A stretch of 64,000 nt of DNA from an uncultured Acidobacteriota bacterium. Lineage in GTDB: Bacteria; Acidobacteriota; CAIWXX01. A program made the translations under genes and the position numbers. The notes beneath the pieces are model-generated. The model was not told the DNA's origin. It searched no databases and worked only from the letters and a program-made list of their open reading frames with translations. This document shows, one piece after another, positions 17,366 through 25,749 of this stretch. The stretch lies in the NCBI GenBank assembly GCA_903916735.1, contig CAIWXX010000055.1, positions 62,001 through 126,000 on the forward strand, read 5' to 3'. Within the stretch, counting starts at the first letter, position 1; each line of letters begins with the position of its first letter.

Positions 17366-19189
17366 ATGAAATCATCGAGGGTCCTCACTAAAATCGAAAA
17401 TGGATTCCCTGTCGCCGCTTTCCTACTGGCGATTCTTCTGCCTCTGGTCGAGTCGATCGGACGACCATTTTGGGGATTTCACATCCCAGGATCATCCTTG
17501 TATGTTCAGCAACTCACCTTCTGGCTGGCCTTTCTGGGCGGGCTGCTGGCCGCTCGTGAAAACCAGCACCTGACTTTGTCGACGACGAAATTGCTGGGCG
17601 AGACGCGGACTGCGCGCCTGACGAGGATTCTCGCGCTGGCAACGGCGGCATCGGTGACGGCGGCGTTGTCGTACGGGAGCTACCTGCTGGTGCTCGCCGA
17701 CCGCCAGCTCGGGAAAGTGCTTCCGATTGGGCTCCCTGAGTGGATCAGCGAATGCGTCATGCCGATTGCATTGGCATTGATCTCTCTTCGATTTGTTCTG
17801 CGTGCGTCGGATCGGATGGGAGGGCGGATTTTCGCTTTCGTGGCCGTTGCAGCGGTCCTGGGAATGGGAGGAATCTCTTCGCATGTCGGGCCGCTGGTCA
17901 TTCCATTGCTTCTTGTGATTCTCCTCGCCTCTCTCGCTGGTGCCCCTGTATTCGTGGCCATGGGCGGGATCGCCCTTCTCTTGTTCTTCAAAGACGGCAC
18001 ACCCATTTCGGCGGTTTCGGCGGAAGTTTATCGACTCGTCGCGTCTCCCACCTTGCCCGCTATCCCGCTCCTCACGGCTTGTGGCTACATCCTTGCGGAG
18101 GCGCGTGCATCGCATCGTCTCGTTCGTTTTTTCCACGCGATCTTTGGGTGGATGCCGGGAGGAGTTGCAGTTCTCGTCGCGGTTGTCTGCGCACTCTTCA
18201 CAACATTCACCGGAGGATCGGGAATCACAATCATCGCTCTGGGAGGACTCGTATATCCGATCTTACGCGAAGAAGGTTACACAGAACGGTTTTCATTGGG
18301 GTTAGTCACGGCCGCAGGAAGCCTCGGGTTGCTCTTCCCTCCGAGCCTCCCCGTCATCTTGTATAGCGTCGTTGCGGGTGTACCGGCCGATCAGCTTTTT
18401 TTGGCCGGCTTCCTTCCAGGGCTGCTCCTGGTCATCCTGGTTGCCGCCTACGGAATCCAGGTCGGACGGAAAGCAGAATCTGGCGTCAGAACATTTTCAT
18501 GGAAAGAGGTGGGCGCTGCGGCTTGGGAGGCGAAGTGGGAGCTGTCAATCCCGCTTCTCGTCATCGTGCTGTTTGGAAGCGGATTTGCATCCATGGTCGA
18601 AGCCGCTGCCGCGGCCGCCGCATACACGATCATCATCGAGTGTTTCATCATGCGGGATCTCCATGTCGTGCATGATCTGCCGCGGGTGCTCGTAAAGGCC
18701 GGCGCTCTTGTCGGCGCCGTCCTGATGCTCCTCAGCACTGCCATGGGATTGACCAGCTATCTCGTCGATGCACAAATCCCGGATCATTTGATGGCAACGG
18801 TCACAACGCACATCCACTCACCCATCGTGTTTCTTCTCATCTTGAATGTCATTCTTCTGATACTCGGAAGTGTGCTGGAAATATACTCAGCGATCGTCAT
18901 TCTGACTCCGCTGATAGCGCCAATCGGAGTTGCATTCGGGATCGACCCGGTGCACCTCGGGGTGATCTTTTTGGCCAATCTCGAGCTCGGCTTTCTCTTC
19001 CCACCGGTGGGCCTGAATCTCTTTCTGTCATCGACCCGATTTGGAAAGCCCTTGCCCTTTCTCTATAGAAGCGTTCTGCCCTTCCTGGTAATCCTCGCTG
19101 CCGGTGTTCTCGCCATCACCTATCTGCCAGTGATGACAACCGGTGTTCTGAAACTTTTCGGTAAGTACCAAGGTGTTGGCGGGTTTTAA
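17366..19189 (+). CDS. dctQM: TRAP transporter fused small/large permease (DctQM)
   Basis: Fused membrane component, about 607 residues: residues 1-150 resemble the four-helix DctQ (QQLTFWLAFLGGLLAARENQH) and the rest the large DctM permease (SLGLLFPPSLPVILYSVVAG, GLNLFLSSTRFGKP). It imports the ligand delivered by DctP, driven by a sodium gradient. Start uncertain: ATG 17366 (MKSSRVLTK) is preferred on protein grounds, ATG 17336 is possible, and both have weak ribosome sites. Completes a T-P-QM set. Its stop overlaps the end of a decayed gene on the opposite strand. Confidence 0.88.
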   Translation: MKSSRVLTKIENGFPVAAFLLAILLPLVESIGRPFWGFHIPGSSLYVQQLTFWLAFLGGLLAARENQHLTLSTTKLLGETRTARLTRILALATAASVTAALSYGSYLLVLADRQLGKVLPIGLPEWISECVMPIALALISLRFVLRASDRMGGRIFAFVAVAAVLGMGGISSHVGPLVIPLLLVILLASLAGAPVFVAMGGIALLLFFKDGTPISAVSAEVYRLVASPTLPAIPLLTACGYILAEARASHRLVRFFHAIFGWMPGGVAVLVAVVCALFTTFTGGSGITIIALGGLVYPILREEGYTERFSLGLVTAAGSLGLLFPPSLPVILYSVVAGVPADQLFLAGFLPGLLLVILVAAYGIQVGRKAESGVRTFSWKEVGAAAWEAKWELSIPLLVIVLFGSGFASMVEAAAAAAAYTIIIECFIMRDLHVVHDLPRVLVKAGALVGAVLMLLSTAMGLTSYLVDAQIPDHLMATVTTHIHSPIVFLLILNVILLILGSVLEIYSAIVILTPLIAPIGVAFGIDPVHLGVIFLANLELGFLFPPVGLNLFLSSTRFGKPLPFLYRSVLPFLVILAAGVLAITYLPVMTTGVLKLFGKYQGVGGF

Positions 19190-19401
19190 GAGACCGGGTC
19201 GGAGGTTTTTCTTTTCGGTGAGAAAAATGAGGGGCCAGAGAAATTTTTCCAGACCCTTTTCAAATAGTCTCTGTACTGATCGCCGAATTTCTTTTCCAGG
19301 TACCCGTGCTCCCTTTTGACGTGAGTCGTCATAGGGATGTCATCTAAAACGAGCGGCGTCGGCACCAACCAGTCAACCCACTGAGACTCAAGCTTGTTCT
19401 G
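19186..19401 (-). pseudogene. C-terminal remnant of an isoprenylcysteine carboxyl methyltransferase-like gene
   Basis: The minus-strand frame encodes a fragment containing WVDWLVPTPLVLDDIP and then KREHGYLEKKFGDQYRDYLK. The pattern RE.-YLE-FG-YR-Y is the conserved C-terminal end of ICMT/PEMT-like membrane methyltransferases. The expected membrane helices upstream are missing: an in-frame TGA sits at 19404-19402, with only about 40 open codons before it. No start codon or ribosome site fits. Judged a decayed gene; the family call is by motif only. Confidence 0.4.
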
Positions 19402-19555
19402 TCAGGGGTTGGTGAACGCGGTGCGATTGTCGATGTGAACGTGGACGTAAACCAACTCAGCTTGATTCGTCCACGACAACGTCCAGGTTTGCAAGAACAT
19501 CGCCGCCAGATTGCGGACATGCCCAGATCTCGACAATTAAGATTTGGGGCATCGC

Positions 19556-19671
19556 GGGGGAGGCTTACGTTTCTATAACCTCTATTTTTTGGCTTCCCAG
19601 GAGGTGTTTACCCAAGGAGGCACCGGGACCGGGGGGCACACGGGTACCCTCACATGGGCTTAGCCTCCCCC
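19556..19671 (-). ncRNA. Possible structured RNA
   Basis: A 10-base perfect inverted repeat (GGGGGAGGCT at 19556-19565 against AGCCTCCCCC at 19662-19671) encloses about 96 GC-rich bases with further pairings, such as GGCT/CCCA with TGGG/AGCC (19590-19598 with 19655-19665). On the minus strand it begins a few bases after the start predicted for the CRP/FNR-like promoter at 19683-19726. No known RNA family was recognised and SRP, 6S and tmRNA signatures are absent. The strand is inferred from the promoter only. Confidence 0.25.
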
Positions 19672-19682
19672 TTTTCATAGCT

Positions 19683-19726
19683 ATTATGATAGAAAAATGC
19701 CTCAGGCGCTGTGATGTACATCACAG
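19683..19726 (-). promoter_or_regulatory. CRP/FNR-type operator with promoter, class II geometry
   Basis: A perfect 18-base palindrome CTGTGATGTACATCACAG (19709-19726) matches the CRP/FNR-family pattern TGTGA-N6-TCACA. On the minus strand a -10-like CATAAT (19688-19683) would start transcription near 19676, putting the palindrome centre at about -41.5, the exact position used by class II activators. The transcript would run into the decayed region and the possible structured RNA. The stretch from here to 19906 has no other gene. Confidence 0.5.
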
Positions 19727-19906
19727 AACTTAAAGAATTCACCTGTTTGGAGGACATTGAACCCGGCATTTGTGGTGCAACAATGAGCCCTGTAGCGGGC
19801 ATTCAGCCCATAGCACCCTGCCCCTCATCCCTCGCCGAGATCTGCACATCATCATCATCATCTCGGCGCACGACCTCTCCTCCAGCTGACTCCTCGCCTC
19901 TTTCGA

Positions 19907-20812
19907 TTAGACGCCAACTCTTACCTGAGCCTCATAGAATAGAAATCGACCCAGTGTTTCTGCCGAGAGAAAGAGTCCAAAAGCTGAATAGAAGAACAAA
20001 GATTTGTACGTTGGATCTCCGAACGGCAAAAGAAACCATGTGATGGCAATAATTCCGGCAAAGGACAAAGCCAGTCGCAATAGCAACACCGGCCGAAATG
20101 CTCGCGTCACCCGGGCAGCAGCCTCGGCTGCAGCGCCGGACCCCGATGTCAATTCAAGCAGCCACAGACGGAAAAGGATGAGCTCGATGCACGCCAGAAA
20201 TGCCGATGCCCATCCGAATCGGTGGAGGAGAATCCAATCCAACTCCTGATAAGCCGCGATGAAAGGAGTATGCTTCTGAGTCTGGATGAGGCCTCGCATC
20301 GACACCAGCCCGCCGCTGGTTGCCAGAAGGCCGAGTAGCAGCGTCGCGATGAAAAACGTGACCGGCGTCTGCCATGTATCCCAGGCCGGGATCGTGCGAA
20401 GCCGATAGGCTTGCGACATCCCGACAATCAGGCCGAGCCCGAAGGCAGCTGAGACAAGGACGAGAATATTTTGATAAATCAGAGGCCCGAGATCGAGTGC
20501 CTGGGAAACCGCATAGAACAGACTGGCGAGAGTGAAAAGAAGGGCGAAGAGAATTTCGCGGCTCAACCAGGACGTCCGCACATTGAAAACCGCACGCCAT
20601 GCATTTCTCGGTGAACCGAGGTGTAGGAATGAGGCCGTGATACTCAGGATCATCACGACAGGGATCACGATGAACACTCTATCCAAGGCAGCTGCGGTGG
20701 ATGAAAGGCCGTCGCCATCAGCCAGTGAGAAACGCAGTCCGGATAAAATCCAGAATGTGCCGACGGCCAGCTGCGAGAGAATCGTGAAGGCGATGAGAGA
20801 TCGTTCTTTCAT
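19907..20812 (-). CDS. dmsC: DMSO reductase-type membrane anchor subunit
   Basis: 301 residues, about eight membrane helices, DmsC family. A family-typical stretch is FLHLGSPRNAWRAVFNVRTS followed by WLSREI near residue 70. DmsC anchors the DmsAB dimer and takes electrons from menaquinol. Start overlaps the end of dmsB (ATGA), so the two are coupled. Last gene of dmsABC. The C-terminal part is less conserved and was not analysed for quinol-binding residues. Confidence 0.85.
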   Translation of the reverse strand: MKERSLIAFTILSQLAVGTFWILSGLRFSLADGDGLSSTAAALDRVFIVIPVVMILSITASFLHLGSPRNAWRAVFNVRTSWLSREILFALLFTLASLFYAVSQALDLGPLIYQNILVLVSAAFGLGLIVGMSQAYRLRTIPAWDTWQTPVTFFIATLLLGLLATSGGLVSMRGLIQTQKHTPFIAAYQELDWILLHRFGWASAFLACIELILFRLWLLELTSGSGAAAEAAARVTRAFRPVLLLRLALSFAGIIAITWFLLPFGDPTYKSLFFYSAFGLFLSAETLGRFLFYEAQVRVGV

Positions 20813-21432
20813 GAAGCCCCCACCTCCTCGCGATTTCCGACTTCCGTTGTTTCCGTAGCTGTTCTTCGCGCGGCACTGTGCGGCGTGATCACCAAGGAGG
20901 GCGCTGTTAAATGAGCCTCAGGCAAGGGGCTGACAGGGGCAATGACGCCATATCGCGCCTCCAGTTCGGTACGCTCCCCAAAATCCAGCGCGCGCATGGG
21001 GCAAGCCGCGACACAAGCCGGGGGCAGCCCGGCATCGATATTATCAATGCACAATGAACATTTGGTCATTTGACCCGTTTGTTCGTCATATTGGGGTGCG
21101 CCATAAGGGCATGCCCACCGGCAATATCGGCATCCGAGGCATTTGTTGGAGTCGAGTTGCACAATGCCATCGGCTCGCTTTGTATAGGCGGCTGCCGGAC
21201 AGATTTCGACACATATTGGACGATCACAGTGATTGCATGCCAGCGAGATGTTGTATGCAAAGACAGTCGACATCCAGGCAGGGCCTCGCTGCGTCCAAGT
21301 GCCTCCGGTAATTTCATAGACACGTCGCCAAAGTATTCCCACCGGCAGCCCGTGCTTATCCTTGCATGCGGCCTGGCAAGCCTTGCACCCGGAGCAGGCG
21401 GAGGAGTCGAAGTAGAAGGCGTATTGCTTCAT
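20809..21432 (-). CDS. dmsB: DMSO reductase-type iron-sulfur subunit
   Basis: 207-residue electron-transfer subunit with four Cys clusters for four 4Fe-4S centres: CSGCKACQAACK, CNHCDRPICVEICP, CLGCRYCRWACP and CSLC-x11-CVAACP. It passes electrons from DmsC to the molybdenum subunit. The second cluster keeps Cys at the place where some relatives have Trp. The tail (about residues 170-207) is a variable extension rich in Ala, Thr and Glu. Overlaps dmsC and lies 69 bases after dmsA. Confidence 0.92.
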   Translation of the reverse strand: MKQYAFYFDSSACSGCKACQAACKDKHGLPVGILWRRVYEITGGTWTQRGPAWMSTVFAYNISLACNHCDRPICVEICPAAAYTKRADGIVQLDSNKCLGCRYCRWACPYGAPQYDEQTGQMTKCSLCIDNIDAGLPPACVAACPMRALDFGERTELEARYGVIAPVSPLPEAHLTAPSLVITPHSAARRTATETTEVGNREEVGAS

Positions 21433-21501
21433 GGCGAGTCCCTCATCCAGAATCCCCTTTTGTTCAAGCAGGAGTTTTCTCGCATTTCAAGATATTTCAT
21501 T

Positions 21502-23826
21502 CTAACTGCCACCCATCGCCTTCTCGACCTGCACCATGATTGTGTGCTGCGCCGTGCCGAAGGCCAGAGGAGTCCATCGTTCTGACGTCAACACATTGAT
21601 CGAGCCGCGCCGATCGATTCCGTCTTCGCCGGGGCTCCACCAGGCGCCCTGGGGGAGATCCACGACACCCGGCATGATACGGTTGGTCAGCCGGCAGGGG
21701 ATTCGCGTCTCGCCTCTGTCATTGTAGATTCTGACTGTGTTTCCATCTTCGATATTGCGCGCACGAGCATCAATCGGGTTCATGAAAACTCGTTGTGGAA
21801 ATGCCTCCTCCAGCCAATCGTTGTTATCGTGGGTCGAATGGACCCGATGGAGTGTGTGGTGGCCGATGGCTTGTAGAGGATAACGAACAGCCTCGGACCC
21901 GAATGGGCTTTCCCACTCCTGGATGTATTTCGGCACCCCCGGAATTTCATTCGGGCGATGCATATCGAAAAGACGTTTGGAAAAAATTTCGATCTTGCCG
22001 GACGGCGTCGCCAGCGGATGCGCAACAGGGTCAGCGCGAAAATCGGTAAAAGCCACAGCCGGCTGAGTCACCGGATTTGCGAAGACGCCGATATTGGATG
22101 CTTCGAACTCATCCAAAGACGGCAGATCTGGAAAACGCGCCTTGCGATAATGATCGAGTAACGACGCAACCCAGCCACGCTCGTCGCGGCCTTCCGAATA
22201 GGCTTCGCGGATCCCCAGATATCCGGCGAGTTCAGAGCAGATACGGTAGTCGCTCTTGCTTTCGCCGAGCGGCTCGACGAGCTTTGGCATCAGGATCACT
22301 TCATCGCCGTATTTCCAGCCGTCTTCCACTCCCCATGTCTCAAATTGCGTACATGCTGGGAGAAGCACATCCGCGAAGCGGCCAGACGATGTGAGAAAGT
22401 TATCCTGGACGACAATGAACTCGACAAGGCTCTCATCACTCAATATCTTCACTGTGCGGTTGATGTTGGCATGCTGGTTGATCAGGATATTGGTCGCGAC
22501 CGCATAAATAAGCTTGATGTTGTTGTCCAGCTTCCCGGCGCCGATGATTCCATCGGCAGGAGTCATATCGCGCCCTCGTAGTACGGCTTCTGTCCACAAG
22601 AAGACGGGAATCGATGCCGCGACAGGGTTCACGCCCGTTGGAAAAACAATCCAGAATGGGCCGTCGTCCGGGGCTTGCTGACCGAGGCCGCTGGCCCAGC
22701 CGCCGGGGATGCCGACATTGCCGGTGATCGCGGCCAGCACACAACCGGCTCTAACAACCTGTTCTCCGTATGCCCGCCGCTGCATACCATACCCCTGATA
22801 GAGCACGCCCGGCTTTGTTGTGGCGTATTCGCGAGCAATGCGGGCAATCGTTTCTCGAGGAACCGCCGTTATCGCCTCAGCCCATTCAGGCGTCTTTGAA
22901 ACTCCATCGCGTCTGCCGAGAATGTAGTCGCAATAGCTCTCAGCGCCTGCTGCTTCTGGGGGCATCTGTGTTTCATCGAACCCGACACAGTGAGTTCGGA
23001 TAAACTCGGCGTCATAGAGATTTTCCGTCATCATGACGTATGCCATGGCGCTCATCATGGCTGCATCTGTGCCAGGCCTGATGGGAATCCACTCGTCGGC
23101 GAGGCTCGCGGCACTCATGCTGTGGCGCGGGTCGATGCAGACGACGCGCGCGCCCTTGTGCCGTGCCAGTTTGACAAAGTAATCGCTGTTCGTGCCGTCG
23201 CGCATCTCGGCCGGGTTCCATCCCCACATGAGGATGTATTTCGAATTCAGCCAGTCCTGACGCTGATTGCCGGTCTGCAGAGTGCCATAGACATAGGGCG
23301 TTGCGATATTGATGGCGCCCCAGCTGTAGCTGTTGTAAATGCCCAGGCAGCCTCCGAAGAGATTCATGAGCCGGCGCACTGTCGATGAACCGTTGATCTG
23401 GCTATAGCTGCCGGTGCCATAAGGAACGAAAAGGGCGCTATTGCCATACGTCTCACGGACGCGGCGGATCTGATGGGCCACAGTTTCGAGAGCCTCATCC
23501 CAGGAGATGCGCTCGAACTTCCCTTCACCTCGCCGGCCGACGCGCTTCATCGGATATTTCAGCCGATCGGGATGATACTGGCGGCGCAGATATGAACGCC
23601 CACGCACACAAGCCCGCAACTGCGGTGCCGCAACGGTGTCGGGGCGGTCATCAGTATCGAGCTGTGTGATACGTCCATCCTTAATATGCGCTATCAGAAG
23701 ACAGCGCCCGCCGCAGTTATGCGCCGGGCAGCCGACTCGAATGAGGCGTTCAGGAGAGTTATCGAGCCGAGACGCCGGCTGCTGGCGAAATGATTTTAGA
23801 AAGCGCAATAAACCAAGTCCGGGCAT
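21502..23826 (-). CDS. dmsA: DMSO reductase-family molybdopterin catalytic subunit
   Basis: 774-residue molybdo-bis-MGD oxidoreductase of the DMSO reductase family. The N-terminal Fe-S domain has Cys residues at CPAHNCGGRC and later CVRG. NSYSWGAIN aligns with the region that provides the Mo-ligand serine in DmsA. The C-terminal MoCoBD domain shows NPIDARARNIEDGNTVRIYN. Unlike E. coli DmsA there is no twin-arginine leader: the protein starts MPGLGLLRFLK and an in-frame TAG (23862-23860) blocks extension. Likely acceptors are S- or N-oxides, not proven. dmsB and dmsC follow. Confidence 0.9.
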   Translation of the reverse strand: MPGLGLLRFLKSFRQQPASRLDNSPERLIRVGCPAHNCGGRCLLIAHIKDGRITQLDTDDRPDTVAAPQLRACVRGRSYLRRQYHPDRLKYPMKRVGRRGEGKFERISWDEALETVAHQIRRVRETYGNSALFVPYGTGSYSQINGSSTVRRLMNLFGGCLGIYNSYSWGAINIATPYVYGTLQTGNQRQDWLNSKYILMWGWNPAEMRDGTNSDYFVKLARHKGARVVCIDPRHSMSAASLADEWIPIRPGTDAAMMSAMAYVMMTENLYDAEFIRTHCVGFDETQMPPEAAGAESYCDYILGRRDGVSKTPEWAEAITAVPRETIARIAREYATTKPGVLYQGYGMQRRAYGEQVVRAGCVLAAITGNVGIPGGWASGLGQQAPDDGPFWIVFPTGVNPVAASIPVFLWTEAVLRGRDMTPADGIIGAGKLDNNIKLIYAVATNILINQHANINRTVKILSDESLVEFIVVQDNFLTSSGRFADVLLPACTQFETWGVEDGWKYGDEVILMPKLVEPLGESKSDYRICSELAGYLGIREAYSEGRDERGWVASLLDHYRKARFPDLPSLDEFEASNIGVFANPVTQPAVAFTDFRADPVAHPLATPSGKIEIFSKRLFDMHRPNEIPGVPKYIQEWESPFGSEAVRYPLQAIGHHTLHRVHSTHDNNDWLEEAFPQRVFMNPIDARARNIEDGNTVRIYNDRGETRIPCRLTNRIMPGVVDLPQGAWWSPGEDGIDRRGSINVLTSERWTPLAFGTAQHTIMVQVEKAMGGS

Positions 23827-23901
23827 AGTGACTGATGCATGGCTATTGGCGCCGAATTTCTATTTTCATGCCGATCATCCGAATCATAAAACTCCGCATC
23901 A

Positions 23902-23930
23902 AGTTTAGCCGTGATAACACGATCACGCAA
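23902..23930 (-). promoter_or_regulatory. dmsABC promoter with an operator in its spacer
   Basis: On the minus strand TTGCGT (23930-23925), a 17-base spacer and TAAACT (23907-23902) form a plausible promoter. The palindrome CGTGATAACACGATCACG (23910-23927) fills the spacer and overlaps the -35, a place typical for repressor binding. Its half-sites GTGAT/ATCAC equal those of the site at 19709 but with 6 rather than 4 bases between them. The remaining bases to tldD hold a strong ribosome site (AAGGAGG) and nothing else clear. Confidence 0.45.
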
Positions 23931-24222
23931 TGGAGCTGATGAATCCGGCCATGACAAGCTGCTTGTGTAAAAGCACGGAGTCTGTCTCTTTGTATGAGAT
24001 CCTGACTTTCATGAGAGAGGCCGACCGTGGCATCATCAAAATCAGGCGATCAATCGGTCGCATTTCCCGCGAAATTTTGGAAACTTGTGTACGGTTTTGC
24101 GCGTACGATCTAATGGAGCGATCATTTTATTTCATGGATTTTATCAGCACATACACAACAAAACGCAGGCCGAGATGGCCGACCAAATGCCCGATTGGAA
24201 TCCGGGCAAGGAGGAAAACCGA

Positions 24223-25749
24223 ATGCGGGAAATCGAGCGACGGGGGTTTCTCAAACTCACCGGGACGGGAGTGGGGGCTGTGATCATTTCCAGCCTTTTC
24301 CATGACCGGCTCCTGGCGGGCACAATTCCTGAACCAACGAGGTTCTTTGAAGAAAAGTTCGGCATTTCTTCGGAGATCATGAAAAAAATACTCGATGCAG
24401 CGCTTTCGAGAGGCGGTGATTTTGCCGACCTTTTCTTCGAGTACAAACAAGCCAACTCGGTTGTCATGGAAGACGACATCATCAAGGAATCCACAGAAAA
24501 TATCATTCTCGGCGTCGGCATACGGGTCCTCAACGGCGAACAGACCGGGTATGGGTACACGAGCGACCTGACGCTGGAAAAGATGAAGCAGGCGGCTTTG
24601 ACTGCAGGGGCGATCGCCGCATCCGGCTCAAAAACACGGACGGCCGGCTTCAAAGAAATCGTCCCAAACAAACAGGTCAACGTCACAGAACGGCTGCTGG
24701 CGACTCTCCCGCTCAATGATAAAATCGGTCTCGTCAAAGAGGCCTACGCGGCGACGCTGGCTCATGACACCAGCATCAAAAAGGCTGTCGCAACACTGGC
24801 CGATGAACTGCAATACGTGATGATTGCCAACAGCGAAGGACTTCTCGTTTCCGATAAGAGACCTCAGACCCGTCTGAGTGTACGAGCAACCGCTGAGAAC
24901 AATGGCGTGCGAGATACAGGCAGCTCCAGTGCCGGCGGCCGTATCGGGATGGCCTTCTATGAAACCGCAGGAACAACTCCCAAGGAAGTCGGTGTTCGAG
25001 CCGCTCAGGAGGCCCTGACTCTGCTTTCAGCGGTCAATCCTATTCCCGGCGACCAACCGGTGGTGCTCGGAAAGGACCACTCCGGTGTCATGGTGCATGA
25101 AGCCGTCGGCCACCCGCTCGAAGCCGACTCCAACTGGCGCAAGCTTTCAATTATGTGGGACAAGCTCGGCACAATGGTCGCGAGCCCCCTTGTCACCATC
25201 TACGATGATGCCACGATCCCTTATTATCGCGGGAGCCTCAACATCGATGATGAAGGGACGCCGACCGTCAATGCAATGCTCATCGAAAAGGGAAAGCTCG
25301 TCGGCTATCTTCATGATCGTCTCTCAGCCCGCATCATGAAAATGAAACCGAATGGCCACGGCCGTCGCCATGGATTCGGCAATATTCCCATTCCGCGGAT
25401 GAATAACACCATCTTGGGGAGAGGCGATAGTGATCCTGAAGAGATCATCAAATCCGTCAAAAAGGGGTTTTTTGCTGACACCTACTTTGGAGGCGAGGTC
25501 GAGGACACCGGCAAGTTCACATTCTCGGTGAACCTCGGATTCATGATCGAGGACGGCAAGCTGACGCGCCCCGTCAAGAATGCGACCCTCATCGGCACAA
25601 ACGTTCAAATCCTCAAGGAAGTGGAGATGATCGGCAATGATATGGGCTTCTTCCTGGGCACATGCGGAAAAGACGGACAATCGGCTCACGTGACAGCAGG
25701 CCTGCCGACGATCAAGATACGGCAGATGACAGTCGGAGGTCGCTCATGA
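24223..25749 (+). CDS. tldD: TldD metallopeptidase with a twin-arginine signal
   Basis: 508-residue TldD/PmbA-family metalloprotease subunit. The active-site motif HEAVGH (H292-E293 to H297) binds zinc. In E. coli the TldD/TldE heterodimer degrades unfolded peptides and matures microcin and CcdA-type substrates in the cytoplasm. Here the N-terminus (RRGFLKLTG, then a hydrophobic run and a polar c-region) resembles a Tat signal, so export is predicted. The ATG at 24223 follows AAGGAGG; the frame is open further upstream but without a ribosome site. Overlaps tldE by ATGA. Confidence 0.92.
   Translation: MREIERRGFLKLTGTGVGAVIISSLFHDRLLAGTIPEPTRFFEEKFGISSEIMKKILDAALSRGGDFADLFFEYKQANSVVMEDDIIKESTENIILGVGIRVLNGEQTGYGYTSDLTLEKMKQAALTAGAIAASGSKTRTAGFKEIVPNKQVNVTERLLATLPLNDKIGLVKEAYAATLAHDTSIKKAVATLADELQYVMIANSEGLLVSDKRPQTRLSVRATAENNGVRDTGSSSAGGRIGMAFYETAGTTPKEVGVRAAQEALTLLSAVNPIPGDQPVVLGKDHSGVMVHEAVGHPLEADSNWRKLSIMWDKLGTMVASPLVTIYDDATIPYYRGSLNIDDEGTPTVNAMLIEKGKLVGYLHDRLSARIMKMKPNGHGRRHGFGNIPIPRMNNTILGRGDSDPEEIIKSVKKGFFADTYFGGEVEDTGKFTFSVNLGFMIEDGKLTRPVKNATLIGTNVQILKEVEMIGNDMGFFLGTCGKDGQSAHVTAGLPTIKIRQMTVGGRS

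Noticed and set aside
17492-18136. 214-codon minus-strand frame inside the TRAP QM gene
   Set aside because: Arg/Gln/Asp-rich composition is the typical antisense image of membrane helices; no ribosome site or family.
19590-19671. Region resembling SRP (4.5S) or 6S RNA
   Set aside because: It contains a TGTTTACC-like string and a rod-like fold, but the conserved SRP loop (GGTCAGG..GGAAGGAAGCAGC type) is absent and the length is far too short for 6S RNA. Kept only as a possible structured RNA.
19841-19870. CAT-type trinucleotide run near 19850
   Set aside because: Only a few units long and without any associated gene or expansion; ordinary low complexity.
23860-23871. Lost Tat leader upstream of dmsA (a short frame reading MKIEIRRQ)
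   Set aside because: The frame stops after eight codons and is out of phase with dmsA. One RR pair is not enough to claim a broken leader.
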